Shown here: positions 16,434 to 24,824 of the stretch, in pieces
How the letters are laid out: each line of letters starts with the position of its first letter
Position numbering within the stretch: position 1 is the first letter of the stretch
NCBI GenBank assembly: GCA_017614995.1
Contig: JAGAAX010000062.1
Span: forward strand, 1-64,000
Length of the DNA stretch: 64,000 nucleotides
Reading direction: 5' to 3'
From: Spirochaetaceae bacterium
GTDB lineage: Bacteria; Spirochaetota; Spirochaetia; Treponematales; Treponemataceae
Translations under genes and position numbers: made by a program
Notes under the pieces: model-generated
The model's database searches: none
Told to the model about the DNA's origin: nothing
What the model saw: the letters and a program-made list of their open reading frames with translations, nothing else

Positions 16434-18260
16434 TTATTTTCCTGTTAAAGGCATCAGCTGTAATCCAAGTCTGCCACTACATGTGATATTTTTAAGTTCC
16501 AAAGTTTTTCCAGTATTTTGCAATACCTGCAATGTTGTCGTTTTTCCTGCACGTAATTCTGCGAATTCATCAAAATTTGAAAAGGTTTTGTTATCAACAG
16601 AAATAATAATATCACCCAAATTAAAAAATTTTTGATATTCAGAATCACCTTGAAAAGCTGTTACAAACAGTATACCGTTATAATTTACAGTCTTATATAT
16701 ATTCCTAAAAAGAGAAAAATTTTTATTTATAAGGGAAATACCATCTATAAAATCAGGATATTTTTCTTCCATGACAGCTAAATCATATTCAGCAATATCA
16801 TAGAACTTATTTGAATATGCTGCATTCGCCTTATTGAACAAAGTATGCTCATTATCATCTTCAGCATAGGTTAAAACTTGTTTTACCTGATAGCGTGTTA
16901 CAGCCACATTTAAGCGTTTTTTTGTACGTTCCTGTTTTTGTTCAGATTTTTCTTTCTGTCTTTTTAGCCATTCACGAGCTTCTTCTTCTGAAAGCCCTGT
17001 ATCCAGCAAACTATTAAGAACCTCGTCCGAAACAAAAGAATCAAAGCTGTCTACTTCGCTATTGACCTTACTCTGCATTTCATAAACATTTTCTTCTGCT
17101 TCAGAGATTAAATCTTTGAACAATGCTTCAATTTCTTTATTTGAGAGCCACTTGTAATCGGCAAAATCATAAAGTTTATATTTTGGCAAAATATTGTTTT
17201 TGAATTCAATAAAAGGCTCATACTTTTTTGAAATCGGATTGGTTATTACATTTACAAAAAGAAGCGTCTGGTCTTTGAGTGAAAGAATTTCATTTTTTAA
17301 GTAAATAAAATGCTCTTTATTTGATGGAATAATCTGGTTATCAGGCTCGGTTTCATAATAGAACGGTTCAGCAAAGTTCGATATATTTGTTATTATAAAT
17401 TTTTTTAAGGTACCAAAATCAGAATTCAAAAACAAGACATCTTCTTTGCTGAAATTTGAATCTGTAAGTTTTTCAGCAATCTCTGGATTAAGTGCATAAT
17501 CTTCTGTTTTTAAAAGATTCAGATACCCATACAAATTTTCAAATTTTTCAACAGGAACAGATAAGTCTGCAATAGAATAATTTTCTGAAGCATATAAACA
17601 AGAATCAAGAACATCTGTATAATCAACCAAAACTTTATCCATAGCTGAAAGATTTGAATCGATATAGCTTAAAACTTCTTCTATTAAAATCTCGTCATCT
17701 TTTGACTTAGGAAATTTCTGTTTTGCCTTTATAACAACGGTACTTACAATAAAAGAAATTAAAGCTACAAAAGCGACAGCCGCTAAAACCGGCAGCACTC
17801 TGTTAGTTATAATCTCAAATTTGTGGCAAGGTGCTTTTAAAATTCTCTTAAAACCGTTAAGCAAAATCGGAACATCATCAAGATTTTCATATTCTATCTT
17901 TTCAATTTCACTTGTATTAAGAAACTGGCAACTTTCTGGAAGATTTTCAGGAAAGTCAAAATCTTTGTTTACAAGGGCAATAAAATGTTTATTTTTTGAA
18001 TGTGCATATTCAATTTCGCGCCTTACCCAGTCGTCATCATTTACACAACGGTCAAGACAGTTTTTTGAAAGAACCAGAATATAGTCAGAGCTGCTGTCTA
18101 TAGCCTGTAAAAGATGCTCATTAAAATCGCCAGAACCTAATCCTTCAATATCCAAAAAAGCATGATAATGTGCTTTTACCAATGTATCCCGCAGCTTTTT
18201 TGCAACAAACTCTCCGCCGTCACGACGATAACTGATAAAAACTTCTGATTTGTTTTTCAT
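16434..18260 (-). CDS. membrane TIR-domain protein with C-terminal PDZ-like domain
   Basis: A 608-residue protein. TIR domain at 5-135: EVFISYRRDGG, BB loop FLDIEGLGSGDF, strand SDYILVLSKN, and the catalytic-site motif W78-V-R-R-E82. E82 is where NADase TIRs carry their essential Glu, so NAD cleavage is possible. A membrane helix spans about 155-177. A long helical segment with a charged coiled coil (about 425-455, EEEAREWLKRQKEKSEQKQE) leads to a PDZ-like domain at about 525-608 (GDIIISVDNKTFSNFDEF). With the TIR inside, the PDZ part would be periplasmic. First gene of the TIR pair; a strong promoter lies at 18370-18399. Confidence 0.9.
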   Translation of the reverse strand: MKNKSEVFISYRRDGGEFVAKKLRDTLVKAHYHAFLDIEGLGSGDFNEHLLQAIDSSSDYILVLSKNCLDRCVNDDDWVRREIEYAHSKNKHFIALVNKDFDFPENLPESCQFLNTSEIEKIEYENLDDVPILLNGFKRILKAPCHKFEIITNRVLPVLAAVAFVALISFIVSTVVIKAKQKFPKSKDDEILIEEVLSYIDSNLSAMDKVLVDYTDVLDSCLYASENYSIADLSVPVEKFENLYGYLNLLKTEDYALNPEIAEKLTDSNFSKEDVLFLNSDFGTLKKFIITNISNFAEPFYYETEPDNQIIPSNKEHFIYLKNEILSLKDQTLLFVNVITNPISKKYEPFIEFKNNILPKYKLYDFADYKWLSNKEIEALFKDLISEAEENVYEMQSKVNSEVDSFDSFVSDEVLNSLLDTGLSEEEAREWLKRQKEKSEQKQERTKKRLNVAVTRYQVKQVLTYAEDDNEHTLFNKANAAYSNKFYDIAEYDLAVMEEKYPDFIDGISLINKNFSLFRNIYKTVNYNGILFVTAFQGDSEYQKFFNLGDIIISVDNKTFSNFDEFAELRAGKTTTLQVLQNTGKTLELKNITCSGRLGLQLMPLTGK

Positions 18261-18369
18261 TGTCCTTCTCCCTCTAAATTATTCCATCTCTTTACAGCAT
18301 ACGATGAATCATTTGTATCAGCAATCAAAAAAATACACATGAAACCTGCAAACACTTGATATTAACAAC

Positions 18370-18399
18370 ATTCTACTATTGGTATTATAAATATGTCAA
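18370..18399 (-). promoter_or_regulatory. sigma-70 promoter of the TIR pair
   Basis: On the minus strand TTGACA (18399-18394), 18-bp spacer, TAGAAT (18375-18370). It is nearly a copy of the promoter at 12333-12362, including upstream GAGAAATT and downstream GTTG. It lies about 110 bp upstream of the TIR gene start, and back to back with the plus-strand promoter at 18446-18473. Nothing else is recognisable in 18261-18636. Confidence 0.75.
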
Positions 18400-18445
18400 A
18401 TTTCTCCAGCGAGTCATTCCTTATTTTACAAATAAAAAATAATTC

Positions 18446-18473
18446 TTGACATTTCTGAATGCTAAGATATACT
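18446..18473 (+). promoter_or_regulatory. sigma-70 promoter of the NYN-LOTUS gene
   Basis: TTGACA (18446-18451), 16-bp spacer, TATACT (18468-18473). The leader to the ATG at 18637 would be about 155 nt and ends in AGGAG. Confidence 0.6.
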
Positions 18474-18636
18474 AGAATTTAGATTGTAACAGAGGCAGGT
18501 ATTGTTTTTGTTACTAACGTTCTTTGACAGAATCATGACTTCAAGAGAAATCATGTACATATCACACTGTATCAGCAAAACTATATAAGAACAGCTTATA
18601 TACTAATAATACATAAAACATTTTACAGGAGATTTT

Positions 18637-19590
18637 ATGGAACAATTAACAAGAATACAGTTCGTAGCTGATGGAAGCTACGGAAGAAAAATATACAGCT
18701 ATTTGTCCGAAGGCATTGACCTAATAACGTACTCAATTCACTGGGACAAACTACTGGAATATGTCTCTTCTACAATCGAAAAGATTGACAACAGAAGAAG
18801 CATATTCACCAAAAAAGTTTTCTTCATAGGCTCAAATCCCGAATATGATGAAGCGAATATGGACTATTATCGTTCGCTCGAAAGTGCAGGAATCCAGCGT
18901 ATCTCGTTTCCATTGCGTTCAACTCAGAATAAAGACGGAAAATCAGCCTATAAAGAAGATGCCGTTGACACATCACTCGTCTTCAGCGTAGCAAAAGATT
19001 TTTACACTTCAAAAATAGAAGACCGCTTTGACTGGCTTGTACTTTTGGCAGGTGACGGCGACCTTGTACCTTTAGTACAGGGGCTTGCAACCGAAGGTGT
19101 CCGCACACTCGTAATCTACTTTGATTTTTCAACACCTTTTGGAACAACACGTGCCTCACAAGGGCTTCTCGAATCAGCCCATAAGGTAATCAGCCTTGAA
19201 AATCTGTTCAGGGAACGGGTAGATCCAGATGCAAAAGCTGTTTTCTCTCAAAAAGAAAAACTTAACAGCATAAATAACGAGACTTTTCAGCGCGTAAAAA
19301 ACGCTATTATAGAAGCCAGTGCTTATGATTATCTTAACTCACTTACATCAAGCGACATAGAACGCGCAATAGAGCTGAATACGCGAAAAGACCCTGAAGG
19401 CTGGGTGCTTGTAGCACAGATTGGCAAGCAGCTAGAAATGCAGCTTGGTGCAAAACTGCCTTATGGTGTAAAGCTACGTACCGAAATCGAAAAATACCCT
19501 GAAAAATTCGAAACGAAGGAAGTTCCTGCGTACAGCGTACGGCTCAAACAAGTACAACTAAAGAAAAGAATTACTGCAAAAAAGAAATAA
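18637..19590 (+). CDS. NYN-domain (LabA/DUF88) protein with C-terminal LOTUS-like domain
   Basis: A 317-residue protein. The first ~190 residues are a NYN domain, a PIN-like RNase fold, with the acidic residues expected for metal binding: D12 in VADGSYG, D111 in DAVDTSLV, and D140/D142 in LLAGDGDLVPLV. Residues about 255-300 (GWVLVAQIGKQLEMQL ... EIEKYPEKFE) match a LOTUS/OST-HTH RNA-binding winged helix, the usual partner of NYN in LabA-type proteins. The tail is strongly basic. Together these point to an RNA-binding RNase. Divergent from the TIR pair with a shared promoter region; an HU-like gene follows 228 bp downstream. ATG supported by AGGAG. Confidence 0.85.
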   Translation: MEQLTRIQFVADGSYGRKIYSYLSEGIDLITYSIHWDKLLEYVSSTIEKIDNRRSIFTKKVFFIGSNPEYDEANMDYYRSLESAGIQRISFPLRSTQNKDGKSAYKEDAVDTSLVFSVAKDFYTSKIEDRFDWLVLLAGDGDLVPLVQGLATEGVRTLVIYFDFSTPFGTTRASQGLLESAHKVISLENLFRERVDPDAKAVFSQKEKLNSINNETFQRVKNAIIEASAYDYLNSLTSSDIERAIELNTRKDPEGWVLVAQIGKQLEMQLGAKLPYGVKLRTEIEKYPEKFETKEVPAYSVRLKQVQLKKRITAKKK

Positions 19591-19611
19591 TAGCTTATTT
19601 TAATATTTTTT

Positions 19612-19773
19612 AAGGAGGAGTAGCCCATTATGATTTGATTAAGCCCCTGCACGCCGGCAGGTAAAACCAGGCGAACCTGAACCATTGTATACGAATACGA
19701 TGCTTCAGTAGAACGACATATCGAGCAAGGCAGTTTATATAGAGAATATATTCGAGTCCTTGAAGCCCGCTGA
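19612..19773 (+). pseudogene. probable gene remnant between NYN and HU-like genes
   Basis: A strong ribosome site AAGGAGGAG (19612-19620) is followed by ATGATTTGA (Met-Ile-stop, 19630-19638). In one frame VAHYDLIKPLHAGR can be read before a stop. In another frame, 19684-19773 gives 29 protein-like residues beginning IVYEYDASVERHIEQGSLY and ending in TGA. The pattern fits a short gene broken by frameshifts. It also contains small palindromes (GTATACGAATAC, GAATATATTC). No family recognised. Confidence 0.35.
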
Positions 19774-19797
19774 ATAATAGTTTATTCAGTACAAAAT
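19774..19797. other. hairpin upstream of the HU-like gene
   Basis: CTGAATAA (overlapping the end of the remnant) pairs perfectly with TTATTCAG across a 3- to 4-nt loop, about 20 bp before the ribosome site of the HU-like gene. There is no U-tract, so it is more likely a leader stem or processing site than a terminator. Confidence 0.4.
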
Positions 19798-19818
19798 GAA
19801 ATTTATTGAGGTGTTAAT

Positions 19819-20598
19819 ATGAACATCAATACACTTTCAACAGAAAAAATCGATTACAAATCGGTTAGTCTACCAATCGCTCTTTATCCGAATGCAATGC
19901 GGCGCAAAGCAGACGGAAAACAGACATATTATGCCAGAGCTATCAACCGTAGCAAGCTTTATATGGAAGATATAGCGAGCGACATGGTTGTAGCCGGTGT
20001 AAATAACGGTCTCTCTAAAGAGCAGATTGTTGCTATATGGAACAATATCAACAGTGCAGTTTTTGACCGTGTTGCAAACAGCAACATTGTTGATTGCGGA
20101 CTTGGTGTTTTTGGTGCAAAACTGAACGGCACTTTTGAAACAGAAAGTGACAGCTTTAATCACGAAAAGCACAGCATTGATATTGGCTTCCATTCAAGCA
20201 AAGCTGTAAGAAAACAGCTTAAAGATCTTCAGGTTGTTATTCGGCAGGGTAACACAATCCGTCCGCAGATTTCAGATGTATACGATTTGGAATCTGGCGG
20301 TGATGAAAGCCTGACTAAAGGTGGTTTTCTTGAAATTGCCGGTTCAAATCTTTCCATACAGGGCGAAGACGCTTCTGTTGGTTTGTATTTTGAAAACGTT
20401 GATGACGACTCTAAGACAGTCAAACTTGACAGCTCAAAAATGGGCATTAATTCAACAAGCAGACTTGCCTGTGTTGTTCCAACAACGCTTACAGCCGGCA
20501 ATTACAAGATTCGGGTAGTAACACAGTTTACAAAAACAAAAAATCTACGCAAAGAGCCTGTGGAATTTATGTTTGACAAACTGTTTACCGTTGAGTAA
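19819..20598 (+). CDS. HU/IHF-like DNA-binding protein with DUF4469 domain
   Basis: A 259-residue protein. Residues about 15-125 match the HU-like DNA-binding domain found in Bacteroides and spirochaete proteins (NRSKLYMEDIASDMV ... CGLGVFGAKLNGTF). Residues about 160-258 match DUF4469, an Ig-like domain (GGFLEIAGSNLSIQGED). The combination suggests a nucleoid- or DNA-structure-binding protein, though no member has a settled role. Gene starts after GAGGTGTTAAT. A clear terminator follows at 20636-20665. Confidence 0.8.
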   Translation: MNINTLSTEKIDYKSVSLPIALYPNAMRRKADGKQTYYARAINRSKLYMEDIASDMVVAGVNNGLSKEQIVAIWNNINSAVFDRVANSNIVDCGLGVFGAKLNGTFETESDSFNHEKHSIDIGFHSSKAVRKQLKDLQVVIRQGNTIRPQISDVYDLESGGDESLTKGGFLEIAGSNLSIQGEDASVGLYFENVDDDSKTVKLDSSKMGINSTSRLACVVPTTLTAGNYKIRVVTQFTKTKNLRKEPVEFMFDKLFTVE

Positions 20599-20605
20599 AA
20601 ACAAG

Positions 20606-20665
20606 CCTGTTATGTATTGCTCATAACAGACACTTCCCGCAGCGCAACCCCTGCGGGATTTTTTT
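20606..20665 (+). terminator. double hairpin ending in an intrinsic terminator
   Basis: First hairpin CTGTTATG/CATAACAG at about 20607-20630, then CCCGCAG-cgcaaccc-CTGCGGG followed by a seven-T tract (20636-20665). Ends transcription of the HU-like gene. Confidence 0.85.
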
Positions 20666-20696
20666 GCATGCAGCAAGTAATATTCCATGCATACAG

Positions 20697-20850
20697 CTTA
20701 TTGCAAATTTGCATATTGCCGATTGCGTCCGTACTATAAGCAATATGCACAAACGCAACCGGCTTATTGCAAAGCTGCATATTGCCGATTGCGTCCGTAC
20801 TACAAGCAATATGCACAATTGCAACCGACTTATTGCTTGTACGCAAACGG
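20697..20850. repeat. 66-bp tandem repeat with internal GCATATTGC/GCAATATGC palindrome
   Basis: Two full units (20697-20762 and 20763-20828) and a partial third from 20829. Each unit contains GCATATTGC and its exact complement GCAATATGC 20 bp apart, plus CGATTGCGTCCGTACTA. It lies just upstream of the VapBC-like pair and fills the gene-free stretch 20666-20925. No coding frame is convincing. Possibly a binding array or expanding palindrome. Confidence 0.8.
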
Positions 20851-20925
20851 CAAGAATAGTCTTTATTTCCTGATAAAATGTATGTTATAATTAAAATATC
20901 AAAACTTAAAGATAGAGGTAGGCAA

Positions 20926-21159
20926 ATGCTTGTTTTACCAGCATACTACGACGGCAATTCCGTAAAAACTGTAGATGATTATAAATTCTCAAAAAATCAA
21001 AAGCTGATGATTACAGTTTTAGATGAAACCGAAGAGAAAGAATTAAATGGGCTAAAATCTTTACGCGGCAGTCTTTCAAAATATGCCAACCCGGATTTGA
21101 TTAAAAACGAAAAAACAGCATGGAGCAAGGCTATGGGAGAAAAGCATGGTTTACGCTGA
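20926..21159 (+). CDS. antitoxin of a VapBC-like pair
   Basis: A 77-residue protein beginning MLVLPAYYDGNSVKTVDD, the opening typical of small AbrB-like or DUF-type antitoxins partnered with PIN toxins (an N-terminal strand pair, then QKLMITVLDE). The C-terminal SLRGSLSKYANPDLI is the expected toxin-binding tail. Its last 14 bp overlap the start of the PIN toxin gene. The start at 20926 is supported by AGGTAGG 6 bp upstream; the longer frame from 20878 lacks this. It would neutralise the RNase and repress its own promoter. Confidence 0.8.
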   Translation: MLVLPAYYDGNSVKTVDDYKFSKNQKLMITVLDETEEKELNGLKSLRGSLSKYANPDLIKNEKTAWSKAMGEKHGLR

Positions 21160-21505
21160 TGCTAATTGCCTTTTACGTTTCATTCTGAATGACAATCAAG
21201 AAATGGCAGATTATACAGAAAATCTTTTGAACACGCAGGAAGTTTATTTATTGCATGAAGTTCTTTGTGAGATGGTGTATGTACTGAGGAGTGTTTATCA
21301 GACAAAAAGAAAAGATATAAACAACAAACTTTCTGCTTTGCTTGATTATTTAACAATAAATGATTCTGATATTATGAAAAAGGCATTGCAGTTCTATGAA
21401 GAGACAAGCCTTGATTTTGTAGATTGTATTCTCCTTTCATATTTCAAAACTAACAGTATTCAGATAGCAACTTTTGATAAGAAACTTAAGAATAAACTGA
21501 AATAA
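21146..21505 (+). CDS. PIN-domain RNase toxin (VapC-like)
   Basis: A 119-residue PIN-domain protein, normal for VapC. The acidic metal-binding residues are all in place: D5 (VYADANCLLRF), E42 (LCEMVYVL), D93 (LDFVDCIL) and D111 (ATFDKKL). It would be a Mg2+-dependent RNase acting on tRNA or mRNA, held in check by the antitoxin encoded immediately upstream with a 14-bp overlap. It converges with the caspase operon, whose last stop is 17 bp away. Confidence 0.85.
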   Translation: MVYADANCLLRFILNDNQEMADYTENLLNTQEVYLLHEVLCEMVYVLRSVYQTKRKDINNKLSALLDYLTINDSDIMKKALQFYEETSLDFVDCILLSYFKTNSIQIATFDKKLKNKLK

Positions 21506-21522
21506 TAACAAATTTCAAAGAG

Positions 21523-24500
21523 TTATGGTCTTAAAACAGGATTTTTATTCTCTACTGTTTGGATGATTTGAACTGATTCTAAAATCAAACCTGAAGCACC
21601 TTTGTTCACATGTTCTGTAGGCGAGTTATCAACTATAACCCAATCTTCGACAGGAGATTTTTTCCAAATACTCTGTCGATATCCATTTTCTTTACTTATT
21701 TGAGAAACTTCCTGACCTACATAATATATCAAACCGTCAAGTCCAATCTGCCCTTTTTTTAACAAATCTGCATTTCCATTAAGACCGTCAAGTACAGCAT
21801 GGGTAAAAAGTCCATGATTTAAAGAATCGTATTCAACTGAATACTGAATATCTGAAGATGATGAAATAACTGAAATACCTGTATTATCATTTGTGAACCT
21901 TTCAAAAACGAAATCATCTATAATAGAACCAGATTGACATGTATCGAGAAGTAGTAAGACATTTTTTGCCTGAATTTTAGAAAATATCTCGCCAAAGAAA
22001 TCTTTTGAAAATCCTTTGTTGCAAAGTTCTTCTACAGAATTACTTTGTAAATCGGCTGGAATAAAATAATAATCACCATCTTGCATTGTTCCATGACCAG
22101 AAAGGAAAAATACAAATACATCTTCCGGCTTAATTTTTGAAGACAAATTGTCAAATATAGATGAAATATTAGATTTTGTTACATTTTTATCTGTTATTAC
22201 TGAGACAGATATATCTTTATACATTGAGCCACTTTTGTTTTTAAAAAAATCTGCTATAGACTCAGCATCAGGAACAGCCCATTTTAACGAAGTGAAATCT
22301 TTTGATTTATACTCATTAATACCCACCGATAGCACATACAAATTTGGTTGATTTGTTTTTCCAAACCAAGTAATCTTAATTTCAGCAGGTTGGCTTTTTA
22401 TTTTCCCAGAAGCATCATAGGCAAATGCCTGAATTATATTTTCACCATTCTCTAAAACTACATCGCAAGAAATAGTAGACGTTTTTCCATATGAACACGT
22501 TTTTTCAATCAAGTATGAACGTCCATTAATTGAAATATGTATACTACCAATACCACCACCAGTATCTTTTACAATACAATTTAGTTTTACAGTTCTTTTT
22601 TTTGATACAGAATCTTTTTGCAGAAAACTTATATTAGGAGCCAGAATTTTTTCCAGAAACATCTTTTGTTTCAAAATAAGTGCTTGTTTATCATCAATAT
22701 TACTTTTTCCAGAAAGTCTTTCCATAACGATATCCGGTCTGTAAAGTACTTTATACATCTGCGACAATTCAATTACTTTCATTCTATCTACAATGTGAAT
22801 AAATTTATTTATACCAGTCTCGCTGCCCATAAAAAATCCGTCAGGTGTATAAGTTATCCAATCACCATCTTTATTTCCTATTGTGCAAGTTAAAAGTTCT
22901 CCTGTTTCAACAGAAAAGCATTTTAATATACCACCTGCATCTCTACAAATAAAATGCTTATCATCATTTACAAAATAATATTCCCCTGCTTCTCCTGTTT
23001 TGAATACTCTTAATAATTTTTCTGTTTCAAAGTCAAAAAGCTGAACCTCGTTTCTCCCATTTCCTAATGCAAAATATTTATTATTATTGGAAAAGACTCC
23101 TCTTCCACAGCCACTAAAATGCTTTATTTCATTCCAAGTCGCTGTATCATAAATCACATAATCCCCTGCTTTGGCATGATTCTGTCTTGCCATATAAGAG
23201 TCATCAGAAGAAACAGTAATAAAGTAATCTTTTGTTTTAATTAATATTCCTTTTCTAAAATCCATTATATATGATTTTTCATGATACGAATCAGAAATTA
23301 TAAAATTACCTTTTGGACTTATATATTCCGTAAAACACAATCCAGCATCTGCTTCATAGTAGCCAAGATATTCCTTTTTTTGCAAATTATAAATATGAAT
23401 ATCATTGCCATCCCTGATAGCAGTCATTTCTGTATTTGAATTCTCTATCAATACAGGGAGACCTGAAATTTCATTTAGTTGAAATTGTTGAATTTCATCA
23501 GGGGTTGAAAAAAGACGAACAACCAGTTCCTTTTTATTATCATTCGAAATTACATCAAAAATACCGTCCCTTGAAATTGAATATAAAGTAACTGCTTCCC
23601 AGTTATTAAGCATTTGTATTGGTTTCATTGTACTTACATCAAAGAAAGAACCGCCAGCCCCATCATACAGAATATTTAATTCAGGTATATACTGAATAGA
23701 ATTCAGTTCTGAGGCACCTTTAATTTTCCCAATTATACTTCCATCCTGAATTGAGCGTATTTCTATATCTCTATAACATCCAACAGTGTAGGTATCTTTA
23801 TTTTGAAAAGCAATTCTGTCAGACAGAAACGTCTGTTTCTTTTCAAATACAGTTGTTTTATTTGTCAGATAGTCCCAAATAGTAATGTTGTTATCGTCAT
23901 AATGCAGAAGAAAAAGAAAATTCTCATAGGGATAAAACTTTATATCATACAAAACTTTTTCACCACTTATCGAATTAATTATTTTTCCTGTTGAAATATC
24001 AACAACAGAAATGCGCTGTCGTCTATCTGATGTTTTATCTTCTAAAGTATAATAATATGCCAAATATTTCCCATCATAAGAAATATCAAGTTTGGAAGAA
24101 TGATTTTCAACTTGTATAGTTTTATCAATCTCTTTAGATTCAATATTCCAGAATACTACTGTATTTTTTACACCATCTTTGCCAGACTTACTTGTTATAG
24201 TTGCAATCGTCTTTGAATCTGGAGAAAATTTAAGCTCGTAAAATAGGCTGAAATCTCTTTTTCCATCAAGAATAAAAAGTCTTTCCTTCGTTTTGGAATC
24301 ATAAATACTTATTTTTTTACCATGCTGTTCCGCAACTGCCAGGTATTTATTATTCGGGGAACATGCAACATATAAGCTTCCATCTCTTCGATCAGAATCA
24401 TTTAAATCTATTTCCAATTCATACTCTTTACCTGTAGCAAATTCTAATACTACAGGTTTCATACCTTTATTGATATACAAACAGGCACTTCCATCCGGGT

Positions 24501-24807
24501 ATAAATCTGCATTATTTTCTTCAGACTTAAATTTTGTTATACTTTTTAATAATAAGCCTGTTGAAACTTCATATATACGAATATTCTCTTCATCTGCACA
24601 AAAAAGATATTTATTATCAATGCTATATTTTAAAATTGTTACACTTCCTGTAACTCCTTCTTGCACTACAAATTCTGGTACATTTTCTTTAGCATTATTT
24701 TTTAAGGAAAGTTCCATCATTTTTTTAGGAGCTATCGGGAAAAGTGCTGGATAAAAAAGATTCTCAACAAAAAAACATAGTACAAAAAGTATTATTATTT
24801 TTTTCAT
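21523..24807 (-). CDS. exported WD40 beta-propeller protein with C-terminal caspase (peptidase C14) domain
   Basis: A 1094-residue protein. A signal peptide or anchor occupies 1-25. Residues about 40-690 are WD40-like blades (for example LKYSIDNKYLFCADEENIRIYE). An Ig-like strand set at about 770-845 (GENIIQAFAYDASG) links to a caspase-type domain at about 850-1065. The catalytic dyad is intact: His905 in FLSGHGT and Cys957 in LLLDTCQSG, with VGINEYKSKDFTSLKWAVPD as the first strand. The ATG at 24807 has GGGAG 5 bp upstream; the frame extends to 24819. Last gene of the eight-gene operon, 17 bp behind the exported unknown protein. Predicted outside the cytoplasm, unusual for a caspase-like protease. 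Confidence 0.9.
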   Translation of the reverse strand: MKKIIILFVLCFFVENLFYPALFPIAPKKMMELSLKNNAKENVPEFVVQEGVTGSVTILKYSIDNKYLFCADEENIRIYEVSTGLLLKSITKFKSEENNADLYPDGSACLYINKGMKPVVLEFATGKEYELEIDLNDSDRRDGSLYVACSPNNKYLAVAEQHGKKISIYDSKTKERLFILDGKRDFSLFYELKFSPDSKTIATITSKSGKDGVKNTVVFWNIESKEIDKTIQVENHSSKLDISYDGKYLAYYYTLEDKTSDRRQRISVVDISTGKIINSISGEKVLYDIKFYPYENFLFLLHYDDNNITIWDYLTNKTTVFEKKQTFLSDRIAFQNKDTYTVGCYRDIEIRSIQDGSIIGKIKGASELNSIQYIPELNILYDGAGGSFFDVSTMKPIQMLNNWEAVTLYSISRDGIFDVISNDNKKELVVRLFSTPDEIQQFQLNEISGLPVLIENSNTEMTAIRDGNDIHIYNLQKKEYLGYYEADAGLCFTEYISPKGNFIISDSYHEKSYIMDFRKGILIKTKDYFITVSSDDSYMARQNHAKAGDYVIYDTATWNEIKHFSGCGRGVFSNNNKYFALGNGRNEVQLFDFETEKLLRVFKTGEAGEYYFVNDDKHFICRDAGGILKCFSVETGELLTCTIGNKDGDWITYTPDGFFMGSETGINKFIHIVDRMKVIELSQMYKVLYRPDIVMERLSGKSNIDDKQALILKQKMFLEKILAPNISFLQKDSVSKKRTVKLNCIVKDTGGGIGSIHISINGRSYLIEKTCSYGKTSTISCDVVLENGENIIQAFAYDASGKIKSQPAEIKITWFGKTNQPNLYVLSVGINEYKSKDFTSLKWAVPDAESIADFFKNKSGSMYKDISVSVITDKNVTKSNISSIFDNLSSKIKPEDVFVFFLSGHGTMQDGDYYFIPADLQSNSVEELCNKGFSKDFFGEIFSKIQAKNVLLLLDTCQSGSIIDDFVFERFTNDNTGISVISSSSDIQYSVEYDSLNHGLFTHAVLDGLNGNADLLKKGQIGLDGLIYYVGQEVSQISKENGYRQSIWKKSPVEDWVIVDNSPTEHVNKGASGLILESVQIIQTVENKNPVLRP

Positions 24808-24824
24808 AAAAACTCCCAATAAAA

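Noticed and set aside
16430-16440. Frameshift splitting one TIR gene
   Set aside because: Each of the two genes has its own complete TIR domain and membrane helix; the TAATATG junction is ordinary translational coupling.
19612-19797. Possible tRNA, tmRNA or retron msr/msd
   Set aside because: TTCGAGTCC resembles a T-loop but no cloverleaf arms pair, and no reverse transcriptase gene is nearby; a broken gene is simpler.
20697-20850. Possible CRISPR array
   Set aside because: The whole 66-bp unit is repeated, with no unique spacers.
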